Assembly: GCA_041495845.1 (NCBI GenBank)
Contig: JBGQDM010000047.1
Coordinates: 1-23,127 of the forward strand
DNA length: 23,127 nucleotides
Source: JBGQDM01 sp041495845
GTDB taxonomy: Bacteria > Acidobacteriota > Terriglobia > Terriglobales > Acidobacteriaceae
Direction of reading: 5' to 3'
Below, in pieces: positions 7,204-16,734 of this stretch (its first letter is position 1; every line of letters starts with the position of its first letter). The translations under genes and the position numbers were made by a program. Below the pieces are notes generated by a model. That model was given only the letters and a program-made list of their open reading frames with translations. It was not told the DNA's origin and searched no databases.

Positions 7204-7889
7204 CGGCTGAAAATCTTGGTAATCTCCTCGCGCGGGATGGCCCCTTCGCGCATGATCCGCCAGCCCGCCGGGTCGGACAGATCGACGATGGTGGAGGGGA
7301 CATCGCGCGGTGCCGTGCCGCCATCCACGATGATGGAGATGCGGTCCTGTAATTGGTCATGCACTTGGGCAGCGGTGGTGCATTCGCTGGCGCCGCTGAG
7401 ATTGGCGGAGGTGGCCGTAATGGGAATGGCCGCCGCCTGGATCACCGCCAACGGAACGGCGGCCGACGGCACTCGCAGCGCCACATTGCCGGTATTGGCC
7501 GTGACCTTCAGCGGCAGACGAGACCCCGCACGGACGATCATCGTCAGCGGCCCGGGCCAGAATTTCTCCGCCAAATCGTAGAAACTCTGCGGCAGGGGTC
7601 GAGCCAGTTCCTGCGCCTGGTCGGTGTCGCCGATCAGGAGCGAAAGCGGTTTATGGCGCGAGCGGGACTTGATCTCGTAGACGCGATCCACCGCCCGCAG
7701 GTTGAAGGGATCCGCTGCCAACCCGTAGAACGTGTCCGTTGGCATGCCCAGCACTTCGCCCGCACGAATCTGGTCGGCGACATAACGCACCAGGCGTTCT
7801 TCCGGTCGGTCACAATTGATCTTGATGATCTCTGCCCGCACTCCGGCCTCGTCAGACGCAAAAATAGTCGCAAAGGAAACACTTAACAT
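7200..7889 (-). CDS. tsaC: L-threonylcarbamoyladenylate synthase (YrdC/Sua5 family)
   Basis: 229 aa from the ATG at 7889, chosen because GGAG lies 6 nt upstream; a TTG at 7916 would add nine residues with no ribosome-binding site. It makes threonylcarbamoyl-AMP from Thr, bicarbonate and ATP, the first step of t6A formation at position 37 of ANN-decoding tRNAs. Visible motifs: PTDTFYGL (50-57), KSRSRHKPL (74-82), FWPGPLT (110-116), ALRVP and TSANLSG (160-166). Only the YrdC domain is present, so it is TsaC-like rather than full Sua5 with its extra C-terminal domain. The stop overlaps the start of the YdcF-like gene, and the gene is divergent from the RNA methyltransferase gene, sharing about 127 bp of upstream DNA. 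Confidence 0.93.
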   Translation of the reverse strand: MLSVSFATIFASDEAGVRAEIIKINCDRPEERLVRYVADQIRAGEVLGMPTDTFYGLAADPFNLRAVDRVYEIKSRSRHKPLSLLIGDTDQAQELARPLPQSFYDLAEKFWPGPLTMIVRAGSRLPLKVTANTGNVALRVPSAAVPLAVIQAAAIPITATSANLSGASECTTAAQVHDQLQDRISIIVDGGTAPRDVPSTIVDLSDPAGWRIMREGAIPREEITKIFSR

Positions 7890-8016
7890 ACCATGCTCCG
7901 GGCTTGCCGGATACAAAACGGGGTATCATGCAGAAGCCTCTCCAAGCCTCATGCCACGCCCACCCATACGTCCGAAGCCGCGCCCGACGCACCGCCCTCC
8001 GCCCGGGACGAGCACG

Positions 8017-8802
8017 ATGGCCGGCCGCCACAACCCACTGCTCAAAGAATTGCGCCGGGCTTTCGCCACCGGCCTGACCGACGAAGGCTGTTTTGCGATC
8101 GAAGGCATTCGCATGATCGAGGAGGCCACCCGCAGCAGCGCTCGTTTTCGCGCCGTCTTTTTCAGTTCCTCCGCGGAAGCCACGCGCAAGCGACTCGCCC
8201 AGCAAATCAGCAGCCGCGTCGAGACTCTGGAAGTGCCCGCCGAGATGTTTCAAGCGATTGTGGCCAGCGAATCGCCCCAGGGTGTGGCAGCGCTGATCCA
8301 CCGCAAGGCCGCTACACTCGATCAACTGCTGCCGCCGGTGGGCGCACCGCTCATTGTGGTGGCCGCGGGGCTGCAGGATCCCGGCAATCTTGGCACCCTG
8401 TTGCGCTCCGCCGATGCGTTTGGCGCCAGCGGCGTGGTGCTTACGGAAGGAACGGTCAGCGCCTTCAATCCGAAAGCTGTGCGCGCGACCGCGGGCTCGA
8501 TCTTCCGCCTGACCCTGGTCAACGCGCGCGCCGAGGAGCTGCTTCCCTTCCTGGCGCAACACAAGATTCGGCGGATCGCGACCTCTTCGCACGAAGGCAC
8601 GGACATCAGCGCAGCGACGCTCAGCGGCCCGGTGGCGCTCTTCGTCGGCAACGAAGGCGCCGGTCTGCCACGAAACCTGGCCTCGCAGATGGACGAGACG
8701 GTGATGATTCCACACCGCCGCACCGTGGAATCACTGAACGCAGGTGTGGCTGCCAGTATTCTCTTGTATGAGGCCGCTGGGCAGCGACGCGCCCACGCTT
8801 AG
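8017..8802 (+). CDS. SpoU/TrmH-family RNA 2'-O-methyltransferase
   Basis: 261 aa from the ATG at 8017 (MAGRHNPLLKELRRAF), where family similarity begins. In-frame upstream starts at 7951 and 7816 would add a Pro/Arg-rich stretch unlike the family, and the latter would run into the tsaC coding region. It has the three SPOUT motifs: NLGTLLRSADAFG (124-136), VGNEGAGLP (210-218) and IPHRRTVESLNAGVAASILL (231-250), which form the knotted AdoMet pocket. The N-terminal region resembles the substrate-binding domain of rRNA enzymes such as RlmB; the exact target (rRNA or tRNA) cannot be told from sequence. It is followed after 8 nt by rarA, so one operon is likely. Confidence 0.9.
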   Translation: MAGRHNPLLKELRRAFATGLTDEGCFAIEGIRMIEEATRSSARFRAVFFSSSAEATRKRLAQQISSRVETLEVPAEMFQAIVASESPQGVAALIHRKAATLDQLLPPVGAPLIVVAAGLQDPGNLGTLLRSADAFGASGVVLTEGTVSAFNPKAVRATAGSIFRLTLVNARAEELLPFLAQHKIRRIATSSHEGTDISAATLSGPVALFVGNEGAGLPRNLASQMDETVMIPHRRTVESLNAGVAASILLYEAAGQRRAHA

Positions 8803-8810
8803 ACGCGCCC

Positions 8811-10172
8811 ATGAACCTATTCGCCTCAACACCCTCGGAGACTGCGCCGGATCCCTCCCGGCCGTTGGCCGACCGCATGCGTCCACGCTCGCTCGATGAA
8901 TTTTTCGGGCAGGAACACCTCGTCGCGCCCGGCAAACCCCTGCGTACGCAGATGGAGCGAGACGATCTGGGCTCAATCATCTTCTGGGGACCGCCGGGAA
9001 CCGGCAAGACCACGCTGGCCCAGATCATCGCCCGTAGCACGCGCGCGGAATTCATCGAATTTTCCGCGGTGCTCTCCGGCATCAAGGAAATCAAGCAGGT
9101 GATGGCGGATGCGGAGCGCGCCCGCCAGTACGGCACGCGCACTATCGTTTTCGTCGACGAAATCCATCGCTTCAACAAGGCGCAGCAGGACGCATTTCTC
9201 CCGCACGTGGAAAAGGGGAACATTCGTCTGATCGGCGCGACCACGGAGAATCCGTCGTTCGAGATCAACTCGGCGCTGCTTTCGCGCTGCCGTGTTTACG
9301 TGCTCCATCCGCTGACCGGAGAACAGGTGGTGGGGTTGTTGCGCCGCGCGCTTCAGGATGGCGAACGCGGCCTGGGAAAAAACGGACTTGACGCGGCAGA
9401 GGATGGATTGCAGAAAATCGCTGCCTACACCAGCGGCGATGCGCGCGCTGCCTATAACGTGCTCGAAGTCGCCGCCGGCCTGGCTCTCGAACGCAAAGAA
9501 AAAACCATCAGCGCGACCATCGTCGAAGACGCGCTGCAAAAGAAAATCCTGCGTTACGACAAAGCGGGAGAAGAGCACTACAACCTTATCTCCGCACTGC
9601 ACAAATCGGTGCGCAATAGCGATCCCGATGCCGCTCTCTATTGGCTTGGTCGCATGCTGGAAGCGGGCGAAGATCCGCTCTACGTGGCACGCCGCGTGGT
9701 GCGCATGGCGGTGGAGGACATTGGCTTGGCTGAACCGCAGGCGCTCGCACTGTGCATGGCAGCCCGCGATGCGGTGGATTTTATTGGCATGCCGGAAGGA
9801 AATCTGGCGCTGGCCCAGGCCGTGGTTTATCTCGCGGTTGCGCCGAAATCGAATGCGTTGTACACGGCGTACCAGTCCGTGCAGGAAGAAGTGGAACGAA
9901 CGGCAGCGGACCCGGTGCCGCTGCACTTGCGCAACGCGCCCACCGCCTTGATGAAAGGATTGGGCTACGGCGCCGGTTACCGCTACGCCCATGATGAGGC
10001 CGCGAAGGTTTCCGCCATGGAGTGCCTGCCGGAGAACCTGCGTGGAAGGTCGTACTATCACCCGACCTCGGAAGGGATCGAGAAGCGCATTGGGGAGCGC
10101 CTGGAGGAGATTCGCCGGCGCAAGTCTGCGACTGCCGGCCATCCGGAGCGGAAAACAAAAAGCGAAACCTGA
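8811..10172 (+). CDS. rarA: Replication-associated recombination protein RarA (AAA+ ATPase)
   Basis: 453 aa, the usual length. RarA/MgsA acts at stalled replication forks together with SSB and clamp-loader-like partners. Visible: the conserved LADRMRPRSLDEFFGQEHL near the N-terminus, Walker A GPPGTGKTT (60-68), Walker B IVFVDEIHRF (112-121), sensor 1 GATTENPSFEIN (142-153) and the SRC arginine-finger motif (158-160). The C-terminal half contains the tetramerisation/MgsA region with LHKSVRNSDPDAALYWLGRM and YVARRVVRMAVEDIGLA. The ATG at 8811 is 8 nt after the methyltransferase stop with no strong ribosome-binding site, suggesting coupling. Intact and confident. Confidence 0.96.
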   Translation: MNLFASTPSETAPDPSRPLADRMRPRSLDEFFGQEHLVAPGKPLRTQMERDDLGSIIFWGPPGTGKTTLAQIIARSTRAEFIEFSAVLSGIKEIKQVMADAERARQYGTRTIVFVDEIHRFNKAQQDAFLPHVEKGNIRLIGATTENPSFEINSALLSRCRVYVLHPLTGEQVVGLLRRALQDGERGLGKNGLDAAEDGLQKIAAYTSGDARAAYNVLEVAAGLALERKEKTISATIVEDALQKKILRYDKAGEEHYNLISALHKSVRNSDPDAALYWLGRMLEAGEDPLYVARRVVRMAVEDIGLAEPQALALCMAARDAVDFIGMPEGNLALAQAVVYLAVAPKSNALYTAYQSVQEEVERTAADPVPLHLRNAPTALMKGLGYGAGYRYAHDEAAKVSAMECLPENLRGRSYYHPTSEGIEKRIGERLEEIRRRKSATAGHPERKTKSET

Positions 10173-10240
10173 GCGAACCGCGCGACATCAAAACTAAGGA
10201 AGCCGAGCCGACCGGCACTTGCGTTCCTGGAGGGCTGCAA

Positions 10241-11509
10241 ATGGCGACCGTACCCACCACCCACACTTTTGATGGCCGCCCCTTGCGCGTGCCGCGCCAC
10301 GACCGCATCCAGGAACTCCTCAACCTGCAAAAAGCGGCGCAACGCATTAACTCTGCGCTCGATCTGGATCAACTGATCGAACGGGTGGTGGAAGAAGTAG
10401 CCAGTTCCCTTCACTGTGTGGAGACCAACGTCTACCTCTGTGAGGAGGATTGTCAGGAAGTGGTTCTGGCTGGGGTCCGCGGATGCACGGTGCACGGAAA
10501 GGGCCATCGCCTGAAGATCGGCAAGGACGGAATGGTGGGCTACGTGGCCGCCACCCGGCAGATGCGTTACGCCCCGGACGTCGCGAACGACCCTTACTAC
10601 ATGATGTGCGAAGCGGGCACACGCTCCGAGGTCGCCATCCCCTTGCAACATGAGGGCGCGCTTCTCGGGGTGTTCACTGTTTCCAGCGAAGACCTGAACG
10701 GATTCTCTCCCGAACAACTGCGCCTACTGCAAAATCTTGGCGACCACATCGCCGTAGCCGTGCACAACGCGCGCCGCTTCCAAGACGAGCGGCAGCAGCG
10801 CGAGCGCATGAGTCTCGAAGCTTCGGAAGCGCAGATCATCCAGCAGTCGCTCTTTCCGAAGAGTTCGCCCTACGTTCCCGGGTTCGCCATTTCCGGACTG
10901 AGCCTGCCGGCCGGAGCGGTCGGGGGCGACTGGTATGACTTCCTGTGTCTGGGGAAAGACCTGGTCGGGTTGGTACTGGCCGACGTTTCCGGCAAGGGGA
11001 TGGCCGCCGCACTGCTCATGTCCGCCACGCGCGGGATGCTGCGTTCCCTGGCGGAAGCCTGCCAGTGCCCGGGCGATGTCCTGACCCGGCTCAATCGCCT
11101 GCTGGTCAACGATTTCCCGCTGGGCCGGTACGTGACCATGATCTATGGCGTGCTCGATCCGCGCACTCGTACTCTGGCGTTGGCCAATGCTGGCCATCTT
11201 CGCCCTTTGCTTGTCGTGGGTGACCAGGCGCGGTTTCTGGAGACCAATTCGGGCTTGCCCTTGGGTCTGCCTTCGGACGGATATTCTCGCCACATGATCG
11301 ACCTGCCCGCAGGAGCACGACTCGTGCTTTACAGTGACGGCATCACCGAAGCGGAAAACGGCCGGGAAGCGGAGTATGGCGAGGAACGGCTGCTCCAGCA
11401 TATGCTGCGCCCAGACGCGACGGCCCAGACCCTTCTCGCGGACGTAAAGGAATTCGCCGGCAATCGGCCGCTTCGCGACGATGCTACCGTCATCTTTGTC
11501 CAGGCCTAA
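10241..11509 (+). CDS. GAF-domain PP2C (RsbU/SpoIIE-type) serine phosphatase
   Basis: 422 aa from the ATG at 10241, which has GGAGGG 6 nt upstream; an in-frame extension back to 10022 would overlap rarA by 150 bp and is rejected. GAF sensor domain at about 40-178, a short helical linker (180-205), then the PP2C-type catalytic domain (about 210-422). The metal-binding acidic residues are seen in GGDWYDF (228-234), LADVSGKGMAAALLM (246-260), YSDGITEAENG (364-374) and RDDATVIFV (412-420). Relatives dephosphorylate anti-sigma-factor antagonists in partner-switching cascades. No anti-sigma or antagonist gene is adjacent, so the target is elsewhere. It starts 68 bp after rarA. Its stop codon lies inside the first unit of a 16-bp tandem repeat. 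Confidence 0.93.
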   Translation: MATVPTTHTFDGRPLRVPRHDRIQELLNLQKAAQRINSALDLDQLIERVVEEVASSLHCVETNVYLCEEDCQEVVLAGVRGCTVHGKGHRLKIGKDGMVGYVAATRQMRYAPDVANDPYYMMCEAGTRSEVAIPLQHEGALLGVFTVSSEDLNGFSPEQLRLLQNLGDHIAVAVHNARRFQDERQQRERMSLEASEAQIIQQSLFPKSSPYVPGFAISGLSLPAGAVGGDWYDFLCLGKDLVGLVLADVSGKGMAAALLMSATRGMLRSLAEACQCPGDVLTRLNRLLVNDFPLGRYVTMIYGVLDPRTRTLALANAGHLRPLLVVGDQARFLETNSGLPLGLPSDGYSRHMIDLPAGARLVLYSDGITEAENGREAEYGEERLLQHMLRPDATAQTLLADVKEFAGNRPLRDDATVIFVQA

Positions 11510-11548
11510 CGAGGTGCAGGCCTAACGACGCGCAGGCCTAACGAGCCA
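11501..11548 (+). repeat. Three tandem 16-bp units spanning convergent stop codons
   Basis: CAGGCCTAACGA plus four variable bases repeats at 11501-11516 (GGTG), 11517-11532 (CGCG) and 11533-11548 (GCCA). Unit 1 carries the TAA stop of the phosphatase gene (11507-11509); unit 3 carries the TAG stop (11540-11538) of the minus-strand CoA-binding gene. Each unit holds stop triplets on both strands, and AGGCCT is palindromic. Confidence 0.85.
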
Positions 11549-11939
11549 GCCGCAGCCGGTGCTCTTTGAGGATGCACCGATCCATCACCACGAAGATGCC
11601 TGCGGCTCGGGCCTTGGCAGCCGCCGCTTCATGGACGACGCCTTCCTGCATCCAGATGGCGGGAACTTTCAGGGCGATGGCCTCATCCACGATTCCCGGC
11701 ACGAATTCCGGACGCCGGAAAATATTCACGAGATCAATCTTCTCTTGCACGTCAGCCAACTTGGCGTAGCACCGCTCTCCAAACACTTCCTGCAACCGCG
11801 GATTCACCGGGATGATGCGATAGCCCTGCGCTTGCATGTAGGCAGAGACCTCATGACTGGGACGGAAAGGGCTATCGGAGAGGCCAACCACAGCAATCGT
11901 ACGGGCCGAGGTCAGCAGTCGGCGAATGGGATCACTCAC
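11538..11939 (-). CDS. CoA-binding domain protein (YccU-like)
   Basis: 133 aa, typical for the family. A Rossmann-type CoA-binding fold is indicated by TIAVVGLSDSPFRPSHEVS (14-32) with its glycine turn, GYRIIPVNP (39-47), DLVNIFRRPE (69-78), IWMQEGVVHEAAAAKARAAG (95-114) and VVMDRCILKEH (117-127). This block order matches YccU-type stand-alone CoA-binding proteins, whose role is not established. The start is a GTG at 11939, 11 nt after the stop of the upstream acidic repeat-like protein. No clear ribosome-binding site, consistent with translation as the last gene of the lnt-prfB operon. It converges on the phosphatase gene, with the tandem repeat between them. Confidence 0.88.
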   Translation of the reverse strand: MSDPIRRLLTSARTIAVVGLSDSPFRPSHEVSAYMQAQGYRIIPVNPRLQEVFGERCYAKLADVQEKIDLVNIFRRPEFVPGIVDEAIALKVPAIWMQEGVVHEAAAAKARAAGIFVVMDRCILKEHRLRLAR

Positions 11940-11950
11940 AGAAAGACATT

Positions 11951-13162
11951 CTAGTCGGCCTTCTTCCGGCTCGAGTCCGCCTTCTGCTTGAACATTTTCA
12001 GCGCCAACTTGCGGATGGTGTCCGACACTTCTTTGTTGCCAGAAAGATGGCGCAGGTCGTTCACCAGCATGTGCTTCATCAGGCCCAGAGAAACATCCAA
12101 CGGGGTGCGCGGATTGAACACCAGGTTGCGCACCACGGCGTAGTTCTTGGCGAAACGCCGATGCATGGGAATTTGGCGGAGCAGCGCTTCCAGCACGTTT
12201 TTCTGGCTGGCAAAACTCTCGACCTCACTGTCCCCAATCTTGGGCGATTGCAGCACCGCCAGGGCCACCAGCTTGGTACCATCACGCACCAAAATGGAGC
12301 GATCTTCCTTACTCCCGCGCAGTGCCAGATGAATGCGTCCCTTGATGTCCAGGTTGGCGATCTTCTGCAGCGTACTCACCCGCTCGCCCAGCACGGGCGC
12401 TGACTTTTTCACCTTCCGGGCTGGGGCGGCAGCGGCGCCTGCTGTTCTTTGGCCAGCGTTCGCGGGAGCAGGAGTACTCGCCGGGGCGGGCCCGTCCATC
12501 TCAATTTCATCCTCGATTTCATCGAAAACCCCGCCGATGGCGTGGAAGGGCTTGTTGCCCTCAGCAGCGATTTCGGCAGCGTGCTCCTGTTCGTAAGCGG
12601 TGAGCACCTGCATGATTTCCTCATCGTCGTCGTCGGCGTGGGGCTCGCCCGCTGGCGCCGGGGCCTCGTCGAGTTCCGCAGCGATGTCGGCATCCAGCGC
12701 GTGCAGCCGGATCTGTATTTGTGCGGTCTCCTCCGCGGTCAAGTTCACATTGGAATGCACCGCATTCAACACTTCTACCGTGCCGCAGGCGCGAGAGCTC
12801 GCCAAGATGGCCAGTGCAACTTCCCGCGACCCGGTGGCCGCCAACTGCACCAGCGCGTCCACTCGCACCGCCGGATTTTCCAGCAGCGCCGGCAGCAACG
12901 CCGGGCGCAGGTTTTCCGGCGCACTCAGATAGTCCAGAACTTCCTGGGGTGATTTCGAATCGGAAGCAGCGCGCAACGCAGTCTTGGGATCCCAACCGGC
13001 CAGAGTGATTTTTGCTTCCTGACCAAACACGGGATTTCCTGTCAGGTAGACGAGGATTTCCAGCATCTCTTCCGGCGGCACGGTGAGAGCACCGCGGGCC
13101 GCCGCCTGCATCAGGTTGGCAGGGACAGCGGAGGCCTTGACGAGATCGAGCATGCGTGCCAT
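11951..13162 (-). CDS. Uncharacterised two-part helical protein with acidic Ala/Pro linker
   Basis: 403 aa, no signal peptide or membrane segment. The N-terminal part (1-165) is all-helical with HEAT-like repeats (PPEEMLEILVYLTGNPVFG, SPQEVLDYLSAPENLRPALL, ENPAVRVDALVQLAATGS). Residues 166-258 are a low-complexity acidic then Ala/Pro-rich linker (HADDDDEEIM, IEDEIEMDGPAPASTPAPA). The C-terminal part (259-390) is again helical (LDIKGRIHLALRGSKEDRSI, LAVLQSPKIGDSEVESFASQ, PMHRRFAKNYAVVRNLVFNP) and ends in a Lys/Arg-rich tail. Each half repeats a 'next positions, score, move on' pattern like armadillo/HEAT scaffolds. I do not recognise a named family; C-terminal sequences of this type occur in soil bacteria and Deltaproteobacteria. 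It starts 8 nt after the HD-hydrolase gene, in one operon with it. A scaffold or interaction role is inference. Confidence 0.75.
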   Translation of the reverse strand: MARMLDLVKASAVPANLMQAAARGALTVPPEEMLEILVYLTGNPVFGQEAKITLAGWDPKTALRAASDSKSPQEVLDYLSAPENLRPALLPALLENPAVRVDALVQLAATGSREVALAILASSRACGTVEVLNAVHSNVNLTAEETAQIQIRLHALDADIAAELDEAPAPAGEPHADDDDEEIMQVLTAYEQEHAAEIAAEGNKPFHAIGGVFDEIEDEIEMDGPAPASTPAPANAGQRTAGAAAAPARKVKKSAPVLGERVSTLQKIANLDIKGRIHLALRGSKEDRSILVRDGTKLVALAVLQSPKIGDSEVESFASQKNVLEALLRQIPMHRRFAKNYAVVRNLVFNPRTPLDVSLGLMKHMLVNDLRHLSGNKEVSDTIRKLALKMFKQKADSSRKKAD

Positions 13163-13170
13163 GAGAAAAC

Positions 13171-13796
13171 CTATCTTGGCTCGGATTCCTGCGCGGCCCG
13201 TTGCTCCAACTCCGCTACCGTACGCTCCAGTTCGGCCACAATGCGGGTCTGCCGGCCACGCTGGAATTCATCTGCCAACGCCCGGTAGTACCACAACGTC
13301 CCATCGCGCCGGCCTGCAAAACGGTCCCACACCGCAGTTCCCGTGTCCCGATGGTCGGCCAGGATGCTGCGGGCGTTATGCAACTTGTCAGCCGCTGACA
13401 CAAGTCGAACATCTTCATCCGCGGTGCGCAAGTGCCGGAGGTAATCTTCCTTGCGCTGCCGCCAGGGCGGCTTGGGAAACTCGTCGGTATCGGTACAGCC
13501 GGCCACAATATGGGCTACGCGCGGGCCGAACCGCCGCCGCACCTCTGCCAACATGGGCGCTCCGCCGCAGTCTTCCACCACATCATGCAGCAAGGCCGCA
13601 ATGGCCTGCTCCTCGTCCCCACCGGCCTCCAGCACCAGCGCGGTCACACTCAGCAGGTGTGCGAGGTAAGGCACGGAAGTCTTTTTCCGCGTCTGTCCAT
13701 TGTGCTGCTGCGCCGCAAACACCAGCGCCTCATCGAATTTCGCGCTGAGACCGTGGCGCCCATGGTCCAGCTTGTCGTCGCTCGTCGCCCCGTGCA

Positions 13797-13797
<1 letters not shown>
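13171..13797 (-). CDS. HD-domain hydrolase, SpoT/MESH1-like (single-domain)
   Basis: 208 aa. The metal-binding HD set is complete: H32 (AAQQHNGQTRKK), H47 (YLAHLLSV), H71-D72 in LLHDVVED and D137 in SAADKLHNARSIL. This pattern matches the (p)ppGpp hydrolase domain of RelA/SpoT proteins and stand-alone small alarmone hydrolases. There is no synthetase, TGS or ACT domain, and the C-terminus (about 175-208) is a charged helix. Predicted activity is removal of the 3'-pyrophosphate of (p)ppGpp, though related HD proteins use other nucleotides. The ATG at 13797 overlaps the prfB stop as TAATG with GGGAAA just upstream, so its output is tied to prfB translation. Confidence 0.85.
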
Positions 13798-14894
<1,097 letters not shown>

Positions 14895-14898
<4 letters not shown>

Positions 14899-16499
14899 GA
14901 GTGATGTGTGGGAGGAGCGGATCGAAAACTCGCCAGCAACGCCACCAACGAAATTATCGCACACGCGTACGCGAACCAGTCGCCGTGGCGGGTGTAGAAC
15001 GTGGTGGCGGAGAGCAGCGCATACGGAGCTTCCAGGCGGGCGCGTTGTTTTCGCGGCAGACTGGCCACCACCCGCCCATTGGGATCAATGGCCGCGGTCA
15101 GACCGGTGTTGGTGCTGCGCAGCAGCCAGCGCTGGTTCTCCACGGCTCGCATTCGCGCCTGCCACAGGTGCTGCGCCCAGGCGCCGCTATCTCCGTACCA
15201 GCCATCATTCGAGATGTTGACGAATACCTGAGCGCCCGCGGCGGCAAACTGGCGGACTTCATCGGGAAACACGGACTCGTAGCAAATGAAGACGCCGAGA
15301 CGCCGCTCTCCTGCCGCCAGAGGCTGGCGCGATTTTCCTCGTTCGAAGTCGCCCACCTCCTTGGTCAGCATGTCCATGAACGGCATGAGATGCCGGAAGG
15401 GAACGTATTCACCAAACGGAACCAGATGCACTTTGTCATAGCGCGCCGGCCACTCGCCGAGCGGACTGATCAAGGCGGCAGAATTGAACACTTTGCTTCC
15501 CTGCTCCGGGCCTTGCGGGGTGTCGATCCCCAAACTCCCGGCCACGACCCAGGATTGCGACCGCATGGCCAGTTCGCTCATGGCGTGATGGAAAAATGGG
15601 TCGCGGGCATAGAACGGCGCGGGAGACTCCGGCCAGACGATGAGATCGGTGGGGGTACGAGATCCACCTGCGCTGGCGACGCTAAGGTCGCTCAACTCCT
15701 GCAGCGTGCGCTGGTAGAACTCGGTCGTCCACGGGCGGCCGGGCTCGACCGGAATGTTTTCCTGTACCAGCACCGCGGTACGGTCGGCGGGAACGGGCGG
15801 CAGTTGCAGCCAGTTTCCGCTCTCGACCAAAGCGGCCACGAGCAAGCTGCCCGTCAGCAACCGCATCCGCTGCGGCCGCGACAGGAGCAGAGCCGCCACC
15901 ACCGCCGTATTTACGAGGACGATTTCAAACGAGAGTCCGTACACCCCAGTCAGGGTGGCAACTTTGGCCAGTGGAATGTTCCCCACCTGACAGGTGCCCA
16001 ACAGGTCCCAGGGAAGCCCAGTGATCTGCGTACGCGCTAATTCCACCGCCACCCAAAGAAACGGCGCCAAGAGCAAAGCAAAACGTTGCCAGCGAGTGTG
16101 CCGGCCCGCCAGGAACGCGAAGAGAAACCCAAATAGCCCGTGGTACAAACCCAGATAGAGGCAGAACAGCAACAGAATTGCCACCGCCAGCGGAGCGCTC
16201 AAACCGCCGTACTGGTACATGGTCTGGAAAATCCAGTAGCAGGTTCCGCCGTACCAGAGGATGCCGCAGGCGAAACCCAGGAAAAAACCTTGACGCGGCG
16301 AAGCTGGCAGCCAGCGGACTGCACTCGTTTCCAGTTGCAGCCCTGGCATAGAAAAAGTCTGCAGCAACGCCAGAAGCAGCGGCGCCAGCGCCACCCAAGC
16401 CAGCCCATGGATTCCGGGCAACGGGAAGATCAGAATTTGCAGCAGCGCGGAAAGAACGCACAGCGTCCACGCCCGCTTGGATATTTTCCACACGCGCAC
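14895..16499 (-). CDS. lnt: Apolipoprotein N-acyltransferase
   Basis: 534 aa. Lnt N-acylates the diacylated N-terminal Cys of lipoproteins at the inner membrane. An N-terminal bundle of about seven membrane helices (roughly 12-225) and one C-terminal helix (about 508-526) bracket the periplasmic nitrilase-like domain (240-500). The catalytic triad is E291 (VWPESPAP), K356 (YDKVHLVPFGEY) and C406 (FICYES). VNISNDGWYGDSGAWAQHL (427-445) and the following RAVENQRWLLRSTNTG are conserved Lnt blocks. The start is a GTG at 16499; the region upstream lacks a strong ribosome-binding site and another GTG is 6 nt downstream. Its stop overlaps the prfB start. It is divergent from the 51-aa protein and permease. 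Confidence 0.95.
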
Positions 16500-16571
16500 A
16501 GGATAGCAAACGGGCGGACACTAGCGCTCACGCCAGCAGACTTGCCGCGAATCGGTTAAGATAAACGCCCG

Positions 16572-16727
16572 GTGCACGCCCTCGCTGATTTCGGTATCCG
16601 CGTTCTGGAGACGATGTTCTTTCTCGGCATGGTCGGTTCCACTCTGGTGCTGGTGCTGACCGCCATTGAGGACGTCGAAACGCTGATGGATTCGAAAGAC
16701 GAAGCGAGCGAGCCACCCCCGGGTTAA
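16572..16727 (+). CDS. 51-aa single-span membrane protein
   Basis: A GTG-started frame (HALADFGIRVLETMFFLGMV...) with an in-frame TAA 15 nt upstream. One hydrophobic segment (about residues 15-32, MFFLGMVGSTLVLVLTAI) is followed by an acidic tail (EDVETLMDSKDEASEPPPG). A weak ribosome-binding site (AAGATAA) precedes it. It sits 7 nt upstream of the permease start with no terminator between, so it is the first gene of a two-gene unit, divergent from lnt (72 bp from the lnt start). The layout, a short amphipathic start, one helix and an acidic C-terminus, is that of a small membrane regulator or transporter partner. No family named. Confidence 0.7.
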   Translation: MHALADFGIRVLETMFFLGMVGSTLVLVLTAIEDVETLMDSKDEASEPPPG

Positions 16728-16734
16728 GCGCTGC

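Noticed and set aside
7816..8016. Upstream extension of the SpoU methyltransferase
   Set aside because: Part runs antisense through tsaC and the rest is Pro/Arg-rich with no ribosome-binding site.
8973..10142. A long minus-strand frame antisense to rarA
   Set aside because: Shadow of a high-GC gene: plus-strand rarA has every AAA+ motif, and the antisense frame is His/Arg-rich with no family features.
10022..10240. Upstream extension of the phosphatase gene
   Set aside because: It overlaps rarA and encodes no family sequence; a strong GGAGGG precedes the ATG at 10241.
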